Positions 34,894-46,994 of a DNA stretch of 47,166 nt are shown piece by piece; positions within the stretch are counted from its first letter, which is position 1; every line of letters begins with the position of its first letter. The DNA comes from Rubrivivax sp. (GTDB lineage: Bacteria > Pseudomonadota > Gammaproteobacteria > Burkholderiales > Burkholderiaceae_C): assembly GCA_030680415.1 (NCBI GenBank), contig JAUXVE010000157.1, positions 1-47,166 on the forward strand, in the 5' to 3' direction. Below the pieces are notes generated by a model that did no database searches, was not told where the DNA came from, and saw nothing but the letters and a program-made list of their open reading frames with translations. The position numbers and the translations under genes were made by a program.

Positions 34894-36540
34894 TTACGGC
34901 GCCAAGACCTTCACGTCCGGGAAGCCCATCAGCCTGAAGATGACGTAATTCACCGCCGCCTCGCCCAGTGCATCGGCGACGAGAACGATCTCGGCGTATC
35001 GGGGCACACCGGCCTTGGCCAGGGCACTCCAGATGTCCTTGGCAGCCTTGGGCGTCCCATCGGCATTCAGAAACTGGTCGTAGGGCAGGTGGAGCAGCGG
35101 GCCCTCCGGCGTCTTGACCGGCAGCTGCCGGCCCGAGGCGACGTAGACCTTGGGGTACAGACCTTGGGTGCTCTTCGCGTCGGTGACGAGCCTGTCTGCG
35201 CGCAGGCTCGCTGCATAGGGCAAGGCCTGCGTCGACCTTGGCTCGGGCGGTTTGCCCGAACCGGCCGCGGCAGCCGGCCTCGCCACCGCATGGCCGAGTT
35301 CGGCCCAGCGTTCGACGCTGTCCATGAAGATCGACACCTTCTGCTGGCCCAGGCTGTCCAGCATCAGATACGCCAGCGCCGAGCTCTCGTTCAGCCCGCC
35401 TTCCGAGACCACCACCGCCTCGTGTGAGCGGTCCACGCCGGCCTGGCCCAGCAGGGCTGCAAGCGCTTCAGGGCTGTGCGGGTGGTCCTTGAAGATCTGC
35501 GCGGGCACGTTCACGGCCAGGGGCACATGGCCCAGCTTGAATACGTCGGCGGGGCGCACGTCGACGATGCTCACCCGAGACAGGCCGAACGCCTTCAGCA
35601 TCGGGCTGCCCCAGGCCTTGAGCCACGGGGTGTCCCTGACCAAGTACGGTGCGCCGTAGGTCCAGACGGGCAGCTCGCGCTCATCCTGCAGCCAGCCCAG
35701 CTGCGACTCCTGGAAGAGTTTGACGCGCGGGTAGTCGAGCACGAACTTCAGGGCGAAGAACGGCACGGCGGCAGCGCCGCCGCCGCCGCAGTAGGTGAGG
35801 ATCTGCTGCCCGGGCTTCACACCCAGATGGTTCAACATCCGCTGCATTTCCGGCGGCGATTTGAAGGTCTTGTCCGGGTTGTAGAAGTCGTCACTCGGCA
35901 TCAGGGTGGCGTGGGGCACATGGCCGGCCCGGTTGAAGAAGGCTGCGGCGCCGAAGAAGTAACTCGGTTCCAGGGCCTCCAGCAGGACGTTGTTGCGCGG
36001 GTCGCCGGTGGCCGCCAGGAACTCCGGCAGCTTCACCCTCACGTCGTGGTTCAGCGTCGTGACGCGCACCGTGCCGGGGCGCGGCGCCGGCGTCGGGTCG
36101 TTCGTCACCGCGCCGCCGACCGAGCGCCACTTGGCCATACCGCCGTCCAGGATCAACAGGCTCTCGGCAGGCAAGCCATGGTGCAGGAGGTCCCAGAACA
36201 GCCGGGTGGCCATGTAGGTGCCGCCCTGGTCGTAAATGACGATCTGCAGGCCAGGGCTGACGCCCCAGGAGCGCAGGCGCCTCTCGACTTCCGCCAGCGG
36301 CACATCCTGCGGGCCGAAGAGGAACATGTCCGCATTGACCGCGCCTGGGATGTGCTGCTGCTTGTACAGGCGCGCGGGCGAGGCATCGAGGATCAGCACG
36401 TCGCTGCGCGCCAGATTGTTCTCGAGCCAGGCGACGCTGGCCAGGCGGCCCTGAATGCCGTCGGCGGCGATGGACGGCTGCGCCATCGGCAAGAACGCTG
36501 CCATCGAGAAAAGGAACCAGACCTGCGACATCTTCAGCAT
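34894..36540 (-). CDS. Exported protein with four rhodanese-like domains
   Basis: 548 residues. A signal peptide (1-26, MLKMSQVWFLFSMAAFLPMA, cut near SIAADG) sends it to the periplasm. Four rhodanese-like repeats follow: about 31-147, 160-295, 316-421 and 445-548. The active-site position is Cys only in the second (Cys251 in TYCGGGGAAAV); it is Asp104 (IYDQGG), Ser379 (VVSEGG) and Ala522 (VADALG) in the others. Thiosulfate/3-mercaptopyruvate sulfurtransferases usually have two domains, one inactive. ATG 36540 follows GGAGG by about 6 bases. Sulfur transfer or sulfide handling in the periplasm is likely; the added domains may bind a partner. Confidence 0.8.
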   Translation of the reverse strand: MLKMSQVWFLFSMAAFLPMAQPSIAADGIQGRLASVAWLENNLARSDVLILDASPARLYKQQHIPGAVNADMFLFGPQDVPLAEVERRLRSWGVSPGLQIVIYDQGGTYMATRLFWDLLHHGLPAESLLILDGGMAKWRSVGGAVTNDPTPAPRPGTVRVTTLNHDVRVKLPEFLAATGDPRNNVLLEALEPSYFFGAAAFFNRAGHVPHATLMPSDDFYNPDKTFKSPPEMQRMLNHLGVKPGQQILTYCGGGGAAAVPFFALKFVLDYPRVKLFQESQLGWLQDERELPVWTYGAPYLVRDTPWLKAWGSPMLKAFGLSRVSIVDVRPADVFKLGHVPLAVNVPAQIFKDHPHSPEALAALLGQAGVDRSHEAVVVSEGGLNESSALAYLMLDSLGQQKVSIFMDSVERWAELGHAVARPAAAAGSGKPPEPRSTQALPYAASLRADRLVTDAKSTQGLYPKVYVASGRQLPVKTPEGPLLHLPYDQFLNADGTPKAAKDIWSALAKAGVPRYAEIVLVADALGEAAVNYVIFRLMGFPDVKVLAP

Positions 36541-36838
36541 GCTGACCTCCGGTGCGCGGGTGGCACGCCTGTGGCGCAATTCCGCGCAATCACGGTAGCA
36601 GCGCCCTGCTGCACCAGCCAGCGGCATGCGACGAACTGCAGTCCGACAGGTCCGAGTCGCCGTGGGCGGGTTGGTGCCGAGGCGCAACTCGGGCGCAGGC
36701 CGATCGGCCCCATGCAGCCGCCGGCGACCCCACCGAGGTTCTTGGGATCGCGCAGCGTCATCTGGCGTGGGTCAAGCTCGGCAAGGCGCGAGGCAGCGAG
36801 ATCGCGTGCCGCGAGCGCGCCGTTGCCCGCCCATCGCA

Positions 36839-37198
36839 TCAGACGCGCAGCACTTCGCCCTTCAGCGAGTACAGGATGGCGACGACTTCATTCACCTCGG
36901 TGGCCCCGACGGCCTGGCCGTTGAGGGCCGCGACGATGTCGTCCATCGTCGCCAGCAGTTCCTGCTCGCTGATGTTCATGCCGGCATGCGCGGTGCGCAG
37001 CCCGCGCCCCTCGTACCGCTGCGGGCCGCCGATGCCGGCGCAGAAGAACTGCGTGCCGAGTTGTTTCAACCGCGGCAGGTCCTTGTCGCGGAAACGTGGC
37101 GCCAGCACGGGGTTGACGGCATGGTGATCCAGGGCGTCGTCGATGATCGCGGCAATGCGCTCGGCCCCGCCGAGCCGTTGGTACAGGGTTTCGGCCAT
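36839..37198 (-). CDS. glbN: Truncated hemoglobin, group I
   Basis: 119 residues with the 2-on-2 globin layout: MAETLYQRLGG start, the distal region near FRDKDLPRLKQLGTQFF, the GGPQRYEGRGLRTAHAGM block and proximal heme ligand His71. It binds oxygen or nitric oxide and is often tied to NO detoxification. ATG 37198 has GGGAG upstream. A small protein gene starts 227 bases upstream on the same strand and ends 24 bases before this start, so the two probably form an operon. Confidence 0.9.
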   Translation of the reverse strand: MAETLYQRLGGAERIAAIIDDALDHHAVNPVLAPRFRDKDLPRLKQLGTQFFCAGIGGPQRYEGRGLRTAHAGMNISEQELLATMDDIVAALNGQAVGATEVNEVVAILYSLKGEVLRV

Positions 37199-37221
37199 GG
37201 CGTTCTCCCAGGTGGGGGGGG

Positions 37222-37425
37222 TCAGGCGCTGAGCGCCCATGACTCGTACTCGATCGCGCCCGTATCCTGGGCCTGCCGCCCCTGGGCCTCACGCCGCAGG
37301 GAACGAAACATCTGGGCCATTGCCCTGTCCAGCGTCTCGACGGCTTCCAGCGTCATCGGCTCCGGGAAGGAGAGCGTCGCCTGACGCCCTTCCGGCATGG
37401 GGAACACCACTTGTCGCACGTTCAT
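37222..37425 (-). CDS. Small conserved-looking protein upstream of the hemoglobin gene
   Basis: 67 residues: MNVRQVVFPMPEGRQATLSF, a PEPMTLEAVETLDRAMAQMF helix and a polar C-terminus. ATG 37425 is preceded by AGGAGTG at ideal spacing, which supports real translation. No catalytic motif or membrane helix. The first strand and helix pattern recalls small hypothetical proteins with a LPMPEG/T-L-E-A-V motif in Proteobacteria, function unknown. It ends 24 bases before the truncated hemoglobin start, so it is likely its cotranscribed partner. Confidence 0.65.
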   Translation of the reverse strand: MNVRQVVFPMPEGRQATLSFPEPMTLEAVETLDRAMAQMFRSLRREAQGRQAQDTGAIEYESWALSA

Positions 37426-37620
37426 GGTCACTCCTGTTGCATGCGCCTGTCGGCGCGTGGTTGCTCGGCACGGCCCCGTCGAACCGGTTCGGTTCGTGGC
37501 TCGGGGTGAGGTCATGCAGGCCCACTGATGCCTGCTGGAGCCGAGCATCGACGCTTGCCGTTCCTGAACCGTTCCTGGCGGTTCGATGCGCTTGTTCCGG
37601 TGGGCAGGTGGTAGGACACT

Positions 37621-38313
37621 GTGGCCGATGGCCAGCTCGTGCAATTGCTGAGCCTCGCCGTCGGGCACGGTCTGCTTCGGGACCAGGTCATCGACGCCCT
37701 GTGGCCTCAGCTGGATCCCGAAGCGGGTTTGGCCAACCTGAGGAAGGCCGCGCACCATGCGCACCATGCGCGCCAGCGCACAGTGGCAACGGCTCGCCGT
37801 AGCGGAGCCGACCGACGAGCCCGCACATCGCGAGCTGATGCGCTGCGAGCTCGCGGCTGGCAACCGGGCGGCAGCGATGCGCTGGTACTCGCATCTGCGC
37901 ACCGCACTGCAGCTGACGCTGGGCGTGGCGCCCGACCGCGAGACCCAGGCGCTGTACGACCAATGTCTCGCCGGCTTGCGGCTGTCCGGGCCGGCGTTTG
38001 TCGGTCGGCAGATCGAACTGGCGCAGGAGCAGGGCTGGAAGGTCGTCGGCATCCATGCCGTGCAGACCGGTCAGCCTTATGCGGTGCATCTGGTCGCCAC
38101 CGGCCGGCGCGTGTCCGTCGTGCTCGCGATGCGGCCGCCGTCGGGCGACTCGCTCCTGGCACGTGCCCTGCTGCGCCTGGCGAACGGCAAGCAGTTGGCA
38201 GTGATCGGCCTCGGGCCTCTGCCCGACGGCGATGCCGCGCGTCGCCTGGCGCTGCTCGACGCGCCACCGGCGCTGGTCGCGCGCCACTGGCTGGCCGGCG
38301 GCAACCGGCGCCT
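37621..38313 (+). pseudogene. SARP/BTAD-STAND regulator, remnants joined by deletions
   Basis: Three pieces of one large regulator are visible. 37621-37770: end of the DNA-binding domain (LRDQVIDALWPQLDPEAGLA, then NLRKAAHH). After a change of frame, 37775-38010: BTAD domain (QWQRLAVAEPTDEPAHRELM, ETQALYDQCLAGL) up to the start of the ATPase domain (PAFVGRQIELAQ). 38090-38300: part of the ATPase domain (MRPPSGDSLLARALLRLA to HWLAGGN). The intervening parts and several hundred C-terminal residues are missing. Intact relatives exceed 900 residues. The first junction lies at a GCGCACCAT direct repeat (37755-37773), suggesting slippage or recombination there. Confidence 0.55.
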
Positions 38314-38702
38314 GAAGGGTTCACGCCGGTCTACGCCGACGTCTGCGCCGAGTTGGTGGCCGGCAGGAAGACAAGCCACTGGATGTGGTTCATCTTCCCG
38401 CAGCTCAAGGGGCTCGGCCGCAGCGGCACGGCCCGGACCTACGGCATCGAGTCGCGCGACGAGGCCCTCGCGTACTGGCAGCACCCCGTGCTCGGCCCAC
38501 GGCTGAAGCAATGTGCCCAGCTCGTCCTGAACACGGCCGCGAAGACGGCGTACGACATCTTCGGCACCCCGGACGAGCTGAAGTTGCGCTCCTGCATGAC
38601 GCTCTTTGCCGGCGTCGAACCGGCGATGCGGTGTTCAACCAGGTCCTCGAGCGCTTCTGGCAGGGACAGCCCGATCAGAGAACGATGGCCTTGCTCCGCT
38701 AG
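38314..38702 (+). pseudogene. DUF1810 protein, 5'-truncated and frameshifted
   Basis: PVYADVCAELVAGRKTSHWM and WFIFPQLKGLG, then YGIESRDEALAYWQHPVLGP and DELKLRSCMTLFAGVEPA, match the DUF1810 family (R-x-GRKTSHWMWFIFPQ signature). The N-terminal 15 or so residues are missing because the frame is joined to the regulator remnant. Near 38625 the frame changes; the family end (DAVFNQVLERFWQGQPDQRT, then MALLR) continues in the next frame to TAG 38702. Function of the family is unknown. The stop lies 64 bases before fadH. Confidence 0.65.
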
Positions 38703-40817
<2,115 letters not shown>

Positions 40818-40982
40818 ACGCAGCCGCGCTCGGTCGAGTCGCAGAGCCACTTGTCCAGGTCCCCGCAAGGAGACGAACGCCCTTCGTGGCGGCCGTCTCG
40901 CCGCCGAATTCGCGGCGCCTGCGCGACCCTCGGCTGAACGGCGAGTCACCGGTTGTGCCGTCAGGCCGCATGAGCCAATGTT

Positions 40983-41013
40983 GTAATTGTTATTACTTAT
41001 TGAGTGGTATACG
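40983..41013 (+). promoter_or_regulatory. Palindrome and -10 box upstream of chrB
   Basis: GTAAT (40983-40987) and ATTAC (40992-40996) form a perfect inverted repeat with a 4-base spacer in an AT-rich block. TATACG (41008-41013) could be the -10 box; the predicted transcript start near 41020 is almost at the ATG (41023), and no ribosome binding site is present. Likely operator of ChrB, which regulates its own operon in other bacteria. Confidence 0.45.
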
Positions 41014-41022
41014 CTACGCGAC

Positions 41023-41979
41023 ATGTGGTCCATCCTGATCGTCACCCTGCCGACCCAACCGAACGCCGTGCGGGTGCGCGTCTGGCGTGCGCTCAAGGCG
41101 CTGGGGTGCGCGGCCCTGCGCGATGGCGCCTATCTGTTGCCGTCTGCGAACGGCGCCTTGTTCGAGCCCCTCGCCGCCGAGGTGCGCGAACACGGCGGCG
41201 CGGCCATGGTGCTCACCCTGTCCCCGAGCGACGATGCCCAGCGCGATGAGCTGCTGGCGCTGTTCGACCGCACGCAGGCCTACATGCAGTGGCGCGACGC
41301 GGCCAGCGCGCTGCAGTCCGAAGGGGCCACGCTCGGCGAGACCGAAGCCCGCCGGCGTTGGCGCGGCGTGTGCGAAGCCCTGCAGGCCCTGCGGCGCATC
41401 GACTACTACCCCGGCGCAGCCGCCGAGCAGGCGCAGTCCGAACTGGAAGCCCTGCACCAGGCACTCGATGCGCGCTTCTCGAAGGGTGAGCCGCGAGCGC
41501 AAGCCGACCATGGCATCGCTGCGCTCGATGTCCGCAAGTTCCGGGGCAAGCGCTGGGCCACCCGTGCGCGACCCTGGGTCGACCGACTGGCCTGCGCCTG
41601 GTTGATCCGACGCTTCATCGACCCGCGAGCCAGGTTTGTCTGGCTCGCCGATCCGGCCCACGCCACACCCGCCCCGCGCGGTGCGCTCGGCTTCGACTAC
41701 GACGGCGCGCGCTTCACGCACATCGGCGCACGCGTCACCTTCGAGGTCCTGCTCGCGAGCTTTGGCCTGGACCATGACCCCAGGCTGCAACGCATTGCCG
41801 CTGCGGTGCACTACCTCGATGCCGGCGGCATCCCCGTGCCCGAAGCCGCCGGCCTGGAGAGCGTGCTCGGCGGGCTGCGCGAGCTGCACGCCGAGGACGA
41901 TCCATTGGTGGCCGCGGCAGCGGCCGTGTTCGATGCGCTCTATGCGTCACCGCGGGGCGCCCCGGGAGTCCCGACTTGA
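41023..41979 (+). CDS. chrB: Chromate resistance regulatory protein ChrB
   Basis: 318 residues. The N-terminal domain ([40 protein letters not shown]) and the C-terminal ChrB domain ([55 protein letters not shown]) match full-length ChrB, a chromate-sensing regulator of chr operons. ATG 41023 lacks a ribosome binding site and may be near-leaderless. Its stop overlaps the chrA TTG start (TTGA), so the two are coupled. Confidence 0.88.
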   Translation: MWSILIVTLPTQPNAVRVRVWRALKALGCAALRDGAYLLPSANGALFEPLAAEVREHGGAAMVLTLSPSDDAQRDELLALFDRTQAYMQWRDAASALQSEGATLGETEARRRWRGVCEALQALRRIDYYPGAAAEQAQSELEALHQALDARFSKGEPRAQADHGIAALDVRKFRGKRWATRARPWVDRLACAWLIRRFIDPRARFVWLADPAHATPAPRGALGFDYDGARFTHIGARVTFEVLLASFGLDHDPRLQRIAAAVHYLDAGGIPVPEAAGLESVLGGLRELHAEDDPLVAAAAAVFDALYASPRGAPGVPT

Positions 41980-43352
41980 CCGCTGCCGTCGAAGCACCCC
42001 CCGTTGCCGAAGGCGCCGCTGCGCCTTCGCTCGTCAGTTTTGCCGAGGCTTTCCGCTTCTGGCTCAAGCTCGGCTTCATCAGTTTCGGCGGGCCGGCGGG
42101 ACAGATCGCCATCATGCACAGCGAGCTGGTCGAGCGCCGCCGCTGGATCAGCGAGAAGCGCTTCCTGCACGCACTCAACTACTGCATGCTGCTGCCGGGC
42201 CCGGAGGCGCAGCAACTGGCCACCTACATCGGCTGGCTGATGCACCGCACCTGGGGCGGCATCGTCGCCGGGGCGCTGTTCGTGCTGCCGTCGCTGGGCA
42301 TCCTGATCGCGCTGTCGTGGATCTACCTGCGCTTCGGCGACGTGCCGCTGGTGGCCGGCATCTTCTTTGGGCTCAAGCCGGCGGTGACGGCGCTGGTGTT
42401 GCATGCGGCCCACCGCATCGGCACGCGGGCGCTGAATAACCGCTGGATGTGGGGCATCGCGGCTGCCTCCTTCGTGGCCATCTTCGCCTTCGACACACCG
42501 TTCCCGGCCATCGTTGTCGCAGCCGCCCTGGTCGGACACTTCGGCGCGCGCCGTGCACCGCAGGTGTTTGCGCTGGGCGCAGGGCATGGCCGCGCAGCGG
42601 CGGACTACGGGGCGGCGCTGATCGACGACGACACACCGACACCGCCGCATGCGCGCTTCTCGCGCCGCCATCTGACCAAGGTGCTCGGTGTCGGCCTCGG
42701 CCTCTGGGCCCTGGCCATGGCGGCCCTGATCGCGACCCTGGGCCTGCAGGGCACGCTCACGCAGATGGGCTGGTTCTTCACCAAGGCGGCGCTGCTGACC
42801 TTCGGCGGCGCGTATGCGGTGCTGCCGTATGTCTACCAAGGTGCGGTCGAGACGCACCAGTGGCTCAGCGGGCCGCAGATGATCGACGGACTCGCGCTGG
42901 GCGAGACCACGCCCGGGCCGCTGATCATGGTGGTGGCCTTCGTCGGCTTCGTCGGCGGCTGGCTGCAGCCGGCACTCGGTCCCGACGCGCTGTTCCTCGG
43001 CGCTGCGCTGGCCGCGGTGGTGGCGACCTTCTTCACCTTCCTGCCGTCGTTCGTGTTCATTCTGGCCGGCGGCCCCTTGGTCGAGTCCACGCACGGCAGG
43101 CTCGGCTTCACGGCGCCGCTGTCGGCCATCACCGCTGCGGTGGTCGGCGTGATCCTCAACCTGGCGATGTTCTTCGCCTACCACGTGCTCTGGCCGCAGG
43201 GCTTCAGCGGCCGTTTCGACGCCGTCTCGGCCGCCATCGCGGTGGCCGCCGCCGTGGCCGTGTTTCGTTTCAAGGTCGGCGTCATGCCGCTGCTCGGCGC
43301 CTGCGCGGCAGCCGGGCTGGCGGTGACCTTGTTGCTTCCCCTGCTGCGCTGA
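41976..43352 (+). CDS. chrA: Chromate efflux transporter ChrA
   Basis: 458 residues, a long-chain CHR transporter with two homologous halves of about five to six helices. Landmarks: [20 protein letters not shown] and [20 protein letters not shown] in the first half, [20 protein letters not shown] and [17 protein letters not shown] in the second. It exports chromate from the cytoplasm. TTG 41976 overlaps the chrB stop as TTGA; no upstream in-frame start is compatible with the family start. A rare start codon plus overlap suggests production tied to chrB translation. Confidence 0.9.
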   Translation: MTAAVEAPPVAEGAAAPSLVSFAEAFRFWLKLGFISFGGPAGQIAIMHSELVERRRWISEKRFLHALNYCMLLPGPEAQQLATYIGWLMHRTWGGIVAGALFVLPSLGILIALSWIYLRFGDVPLVAGIFFGLKPAVTALVLHAAHRIGTRALNNRWMWGIAAASFVAIFAFDTPFPAIVVAAALVGHFGARRAPQVFALGAGHGRAAADYGAALIDDDTPTPPHARFSRRHLTKVLGVGLGLWALAMAALIATLGLQGTLTQMGWFFTKAALLTFGGAYAVLPYVYQGAVETHQWLSGPQMIDGLALGETTPGPLIMVVAFVGFVGGWLQPALGPDALFLGAALAAVVATFFTFLPSFVFILAGGPLVESTHGRLGFTAPLSAITAAVVGVILNLAMFFAYHVLWPQGFSGRFDAVSAAIAVAAAVAVFRFKVGVMPLLGACAAAGLAVTLLLPLLR

Positions 43353-43525
43353 AGGATCGTCCATGGACACCTGCATCCCAGTCCTGCCAGGGGCAGACGC
43401 ACCACTGGCCGCCGCAGATGGCCTGACGGCTTGCCGGGGCAACGCCGCGCCGCGTGGTGCACGCTGTGCCTCCAGCCAAGTCGGCGTCGCCACGCGGCAT
43501 CGGATCGCAGGCTACAGTCCGCCTC

Positions 43526-44257
43526 GTGGCATATGAACTCCATTACTGGCCGGGCATCCAGGGCCGCGGCGAATTCGTGCGGCTGGCGCTGGAAGCGGCC
43601 GGCGCGCCCTACACCGACGTCGCTCGCGGCGCGGAGGACGCAGGTCAGGGCACAGCAGCCATGCTGCGCTGTCTGCACGACGCGACGCAGCCGCACCCGC
43701 CCTTCGCACCACCCTTTCTGAAGGACGGCAGCCTGCTGATCGGGCAGACTGCCGTCATCCTGCACTACCTCGCGCCGCAATTGAAGCTGGTGGCGCGCAG
43801 CGAGCAGGCCCGCCTGTGGACACAGCAGATCCAGCTCACCATCGCCGACCTGGTGAGCGAAGCACACGACACCCACCATCCGGTCGGCGCCGGCCTGTAT
43901 TACGAAGACCAGAAGCCGGAAGCGCTGCGTCGGGCAAGGGAGTTCTGCAGCGCCCGCCTGCCCAAGTACCTGCAGTGGTTCGAAAGCATCGTCGTGCGCA
44001 ACCCGGCGGGACCGCGGCACCTGGTCGGCGGCAAGCTGAGCTACGCCGAGCTGTCGCTGTTCCAGCTCGTCGAAGGCCTGCGCTACGCATTCCCGAAGGC
44101 GGCGGCAAGGGCATTGGCCGGCACGCCCGGGGTCGTGCGCCTGCACGACCGCGTCGCCGAACTGCCCAGGGTGGCCGCCTACCTGCGCAGCGAACGGCGT
44201 TTGCCGTTCAACGAGCAAGGCATCTTCCGCCGCTATCCCGAACTCGACGTCCTGTAG
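43526..44257 (+). CDS. Glutathione S-transferase family protein
   Basis: 243 residues from GTG 43526: an N-terminal thioredoxin-like domain (YELHYWPGIQGRGEFVRLAL, then PPFLKDGSLLIGQTAVILHY with the glutathione-binding QTAVI turn) and an all-helical C-terminal domain (WTQQIQLTIADLVSEAHDTH). The start Tyr-Trp-Pro-Gly-Ile-Gln-Gly-Arg-Gly-Glu motif resembles sigma/alpha-like bacterial GSTs. It lies 173 bases after chrA, apparently separate from the chromate operon, though glutathione conjugation could help handle chromate stress (inference). No strong ribosome binding site precedes the GTG. Confidence 0.85.
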   Translation: MAYELHYWPGIQGRGEFVRLALEAAGAPYTDVARGAEDAGQGTAAMLRCLHDATQPHPPFAPPFLKDGSLLIGQTAVILHYLAPQLKLVARSEQARLWTQQIQLTIADLVSEAHDTHHPVGAGLYYEDQKPEALRRAREFCSARLPKYLQWFESIVVRNPAGPRHLVGGKLSYAELSLFQLVEGLRYAFPKAAARALAGTPGVVRLHDRVAELPRVAAYLRSERRLPFNEQGIFRRYPELDVL

Positions 44258-44406
44258 GGTTCGGCCTGCAAGCGGCGCAGCCTTGTTTCTTCGACCGGCG
44301 TGGCGAGCGAACCTCGCCAAGCCCGGGCCGAGGCAGTTCCCTCCAATCAGCGGCTTGACAAACGCCCCTTGTGGACGCACATGCCCCCTATTGAGGAGGG
44401 TTGTTC

Positions 44407-45794
44407 ATGCTTTCGGTTCGACCGGCCGCAGTAGCCGGAACTTTCTATCCGGCAGACGCAGTGGCGCTGCAGTCGCAGGTGCGGGTTTGCCTGGGCGAGG
44501 TGCTGACCCCCGGTTCGGGTGTGCCGCCCAAGTTGCTGATCGTGCCGCATGCCGGCTACGTCTATTCGGGGCCGGTGGCCGGCCATGCCTATGCGCGGCT
44601 GGCGCCCTGGGCAGCGCAGATCCGGCGCGTGGTGCTGCTCGGCCCCACCCACCGGGTGGCGCTGCGTGGCATCGCGGTGCCCACCGTCGACGCCTTCGAG
44701 ACGCCGCTGGGCCGCGTGCGCATCGACGGCGAAGCGCGTGAGGCCCTGGCCGGCCTGCCGCAGGTGGTGCTGGACGACAGGGCACACGCCCTGGAGCACT
44801 CGCTGGAGGTCCAGCTGCCCTTCCTGCAGACCGTGCTCGGCACCTCGTTCGAGTTGCTGCCACTGGCCGTCGGCGACGCCGGCGTGGCCGATGTGGCCGA
44901 GGTGGTCGAACGCCTGTGGGGCGGCGACGAGACGCTGATCGTGGTCAGCTCCGACCTTTCACACTACCTGCCCTACGACGACGCCCGCGCGACCGACCGC
45001 ACGACGGTGGCGCGCATCGCTGCACTGGCGACCGACCTCGACGGCTACGAGGCTTGCGGCGCGCACGCGCTCAACGGCGCGCTGGCGGCGGCGCGGCAGC
45101 ACGGCCTGCAAGCCGAATTGCTCGACCTGCGCAACTCCGGCGACACCGCGGGTGACCGCCGGCGTGTCGTCGGTTATGCCGCACTGGCACTGACCGCACC
45201 GCTCGAGGACACCGCAGCAGCCGACGACGACGAGGCGCAGCTCGGCGCCGCGCTCCTCAGCCGGGCCCGCAACAGCATCGCCGCCGCGCTGGGCCTGGCA
45301 CGCCAGCCCGAACCTTCGCACCCGGCGCTGGCGGCGGTCGGTGCCACTTTCGTGACACTGCACGACGCCCGAGGCGAGTTGCGCGGCTGCATCGGCCGGC
45401 TCGAGGCGGTGGCGTCGCTGGAGGACGACGTGCGCCGCAATGCCGTCGCCGCAGCCTTCGACGACCCGCGTTTCGACCCGCTGCAAGCGCACGAATGGCA
45501 GCACGTGCGCGTCGAGGTCTCGCTCCTGGACGCCGCCGAGCAGCTGCCCGCCGCACGCACCCGTGTCGAGGCAATGCGCCACCTGCGGCCGCATGTCGAC
45601 GGCGTGATCCTCGAGTGGCGCGGCCGCCGCGCGACCTTCCTGCCGCAGGTCTGGCAGCAGTTGCCCGAGCCGCAGGACTTCATCGCCGCGCTGCTGCGCA
45701 AGGCCGGCCTGGCGGCCGACTTCTGGGCCGACGACCTGCGGCTGCACCGCTACCGCGTGCGTCACTTCGAAGCCGCGGCATCGATGGTGGCGGC

Positions 45795-45798
<4 letters not shown>
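44407..45798 (+). CDS. Memo-AMMECR1 fusion protein of the AmmeMemoRadiSam system
   Basis: 463 residues. Residues 1-265 are the Memo domain (RPAAVAGTFYPAD, LLIVPHAGYVYSGPVAGHAY, LLGPTHRVAL, SSDLSHYLPYDDA; its His and Cys-like ligands resemble the extradiol-dioxygenase fold). About 278-463 is the AMMECR1 domain (GATFVTLHDARGELRGCIGR, then VEVSLLDAAEQLP). Memo and AMMECR1 are separate proteins in eukaryotes and fused or adjacent in many bacteria with a radical SAM enzyme; the reaction of the system is not established to my knowledge. ATG 44407 has GAGGAGG at ideal spacing. TTGACA at 44355-44360 may be its -35 box. The stop overlaps the next ATG (ATGA). Confidence 0.9.
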
Positions 45799-46892
<1,094 letters not shown>

Positions 46893-46904
46893 CTCGGATT
46901 GACT

Positions 46905-46994
46905 CCCTCGCCCTCTGGGCGAGGGTTGGGGTGAGGGCCGGACCGCGGCGCTGCAATACCCTCACCCCAGCCCTCTCCCGCAGGCGGGAGAGGG
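46905..46994. repeat. Cluster of GC-rich inverted repeats (REP-like), also possible terminator
   Basis: CCCTCGCCC-TCT-GGGCGAGGG (46905-46925) is a perfect 9-bp hairpin; CCCTCTCCCGC-AG-GCGGGAGAGGG (46971-46994) is a perfect 11-bp hairpin. Between them GGGTTGGGGTGAGGG (46923-46937) pairs with CCCTCACCCCAGCCC (46959-46973) at 14 of 15 bases. This type of dispersed intergenic repeat is common in high-GC Proteobacteria. It follows amrS by 12 bases and could stop transcription, though no T run follows. Confidence 0.7.
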
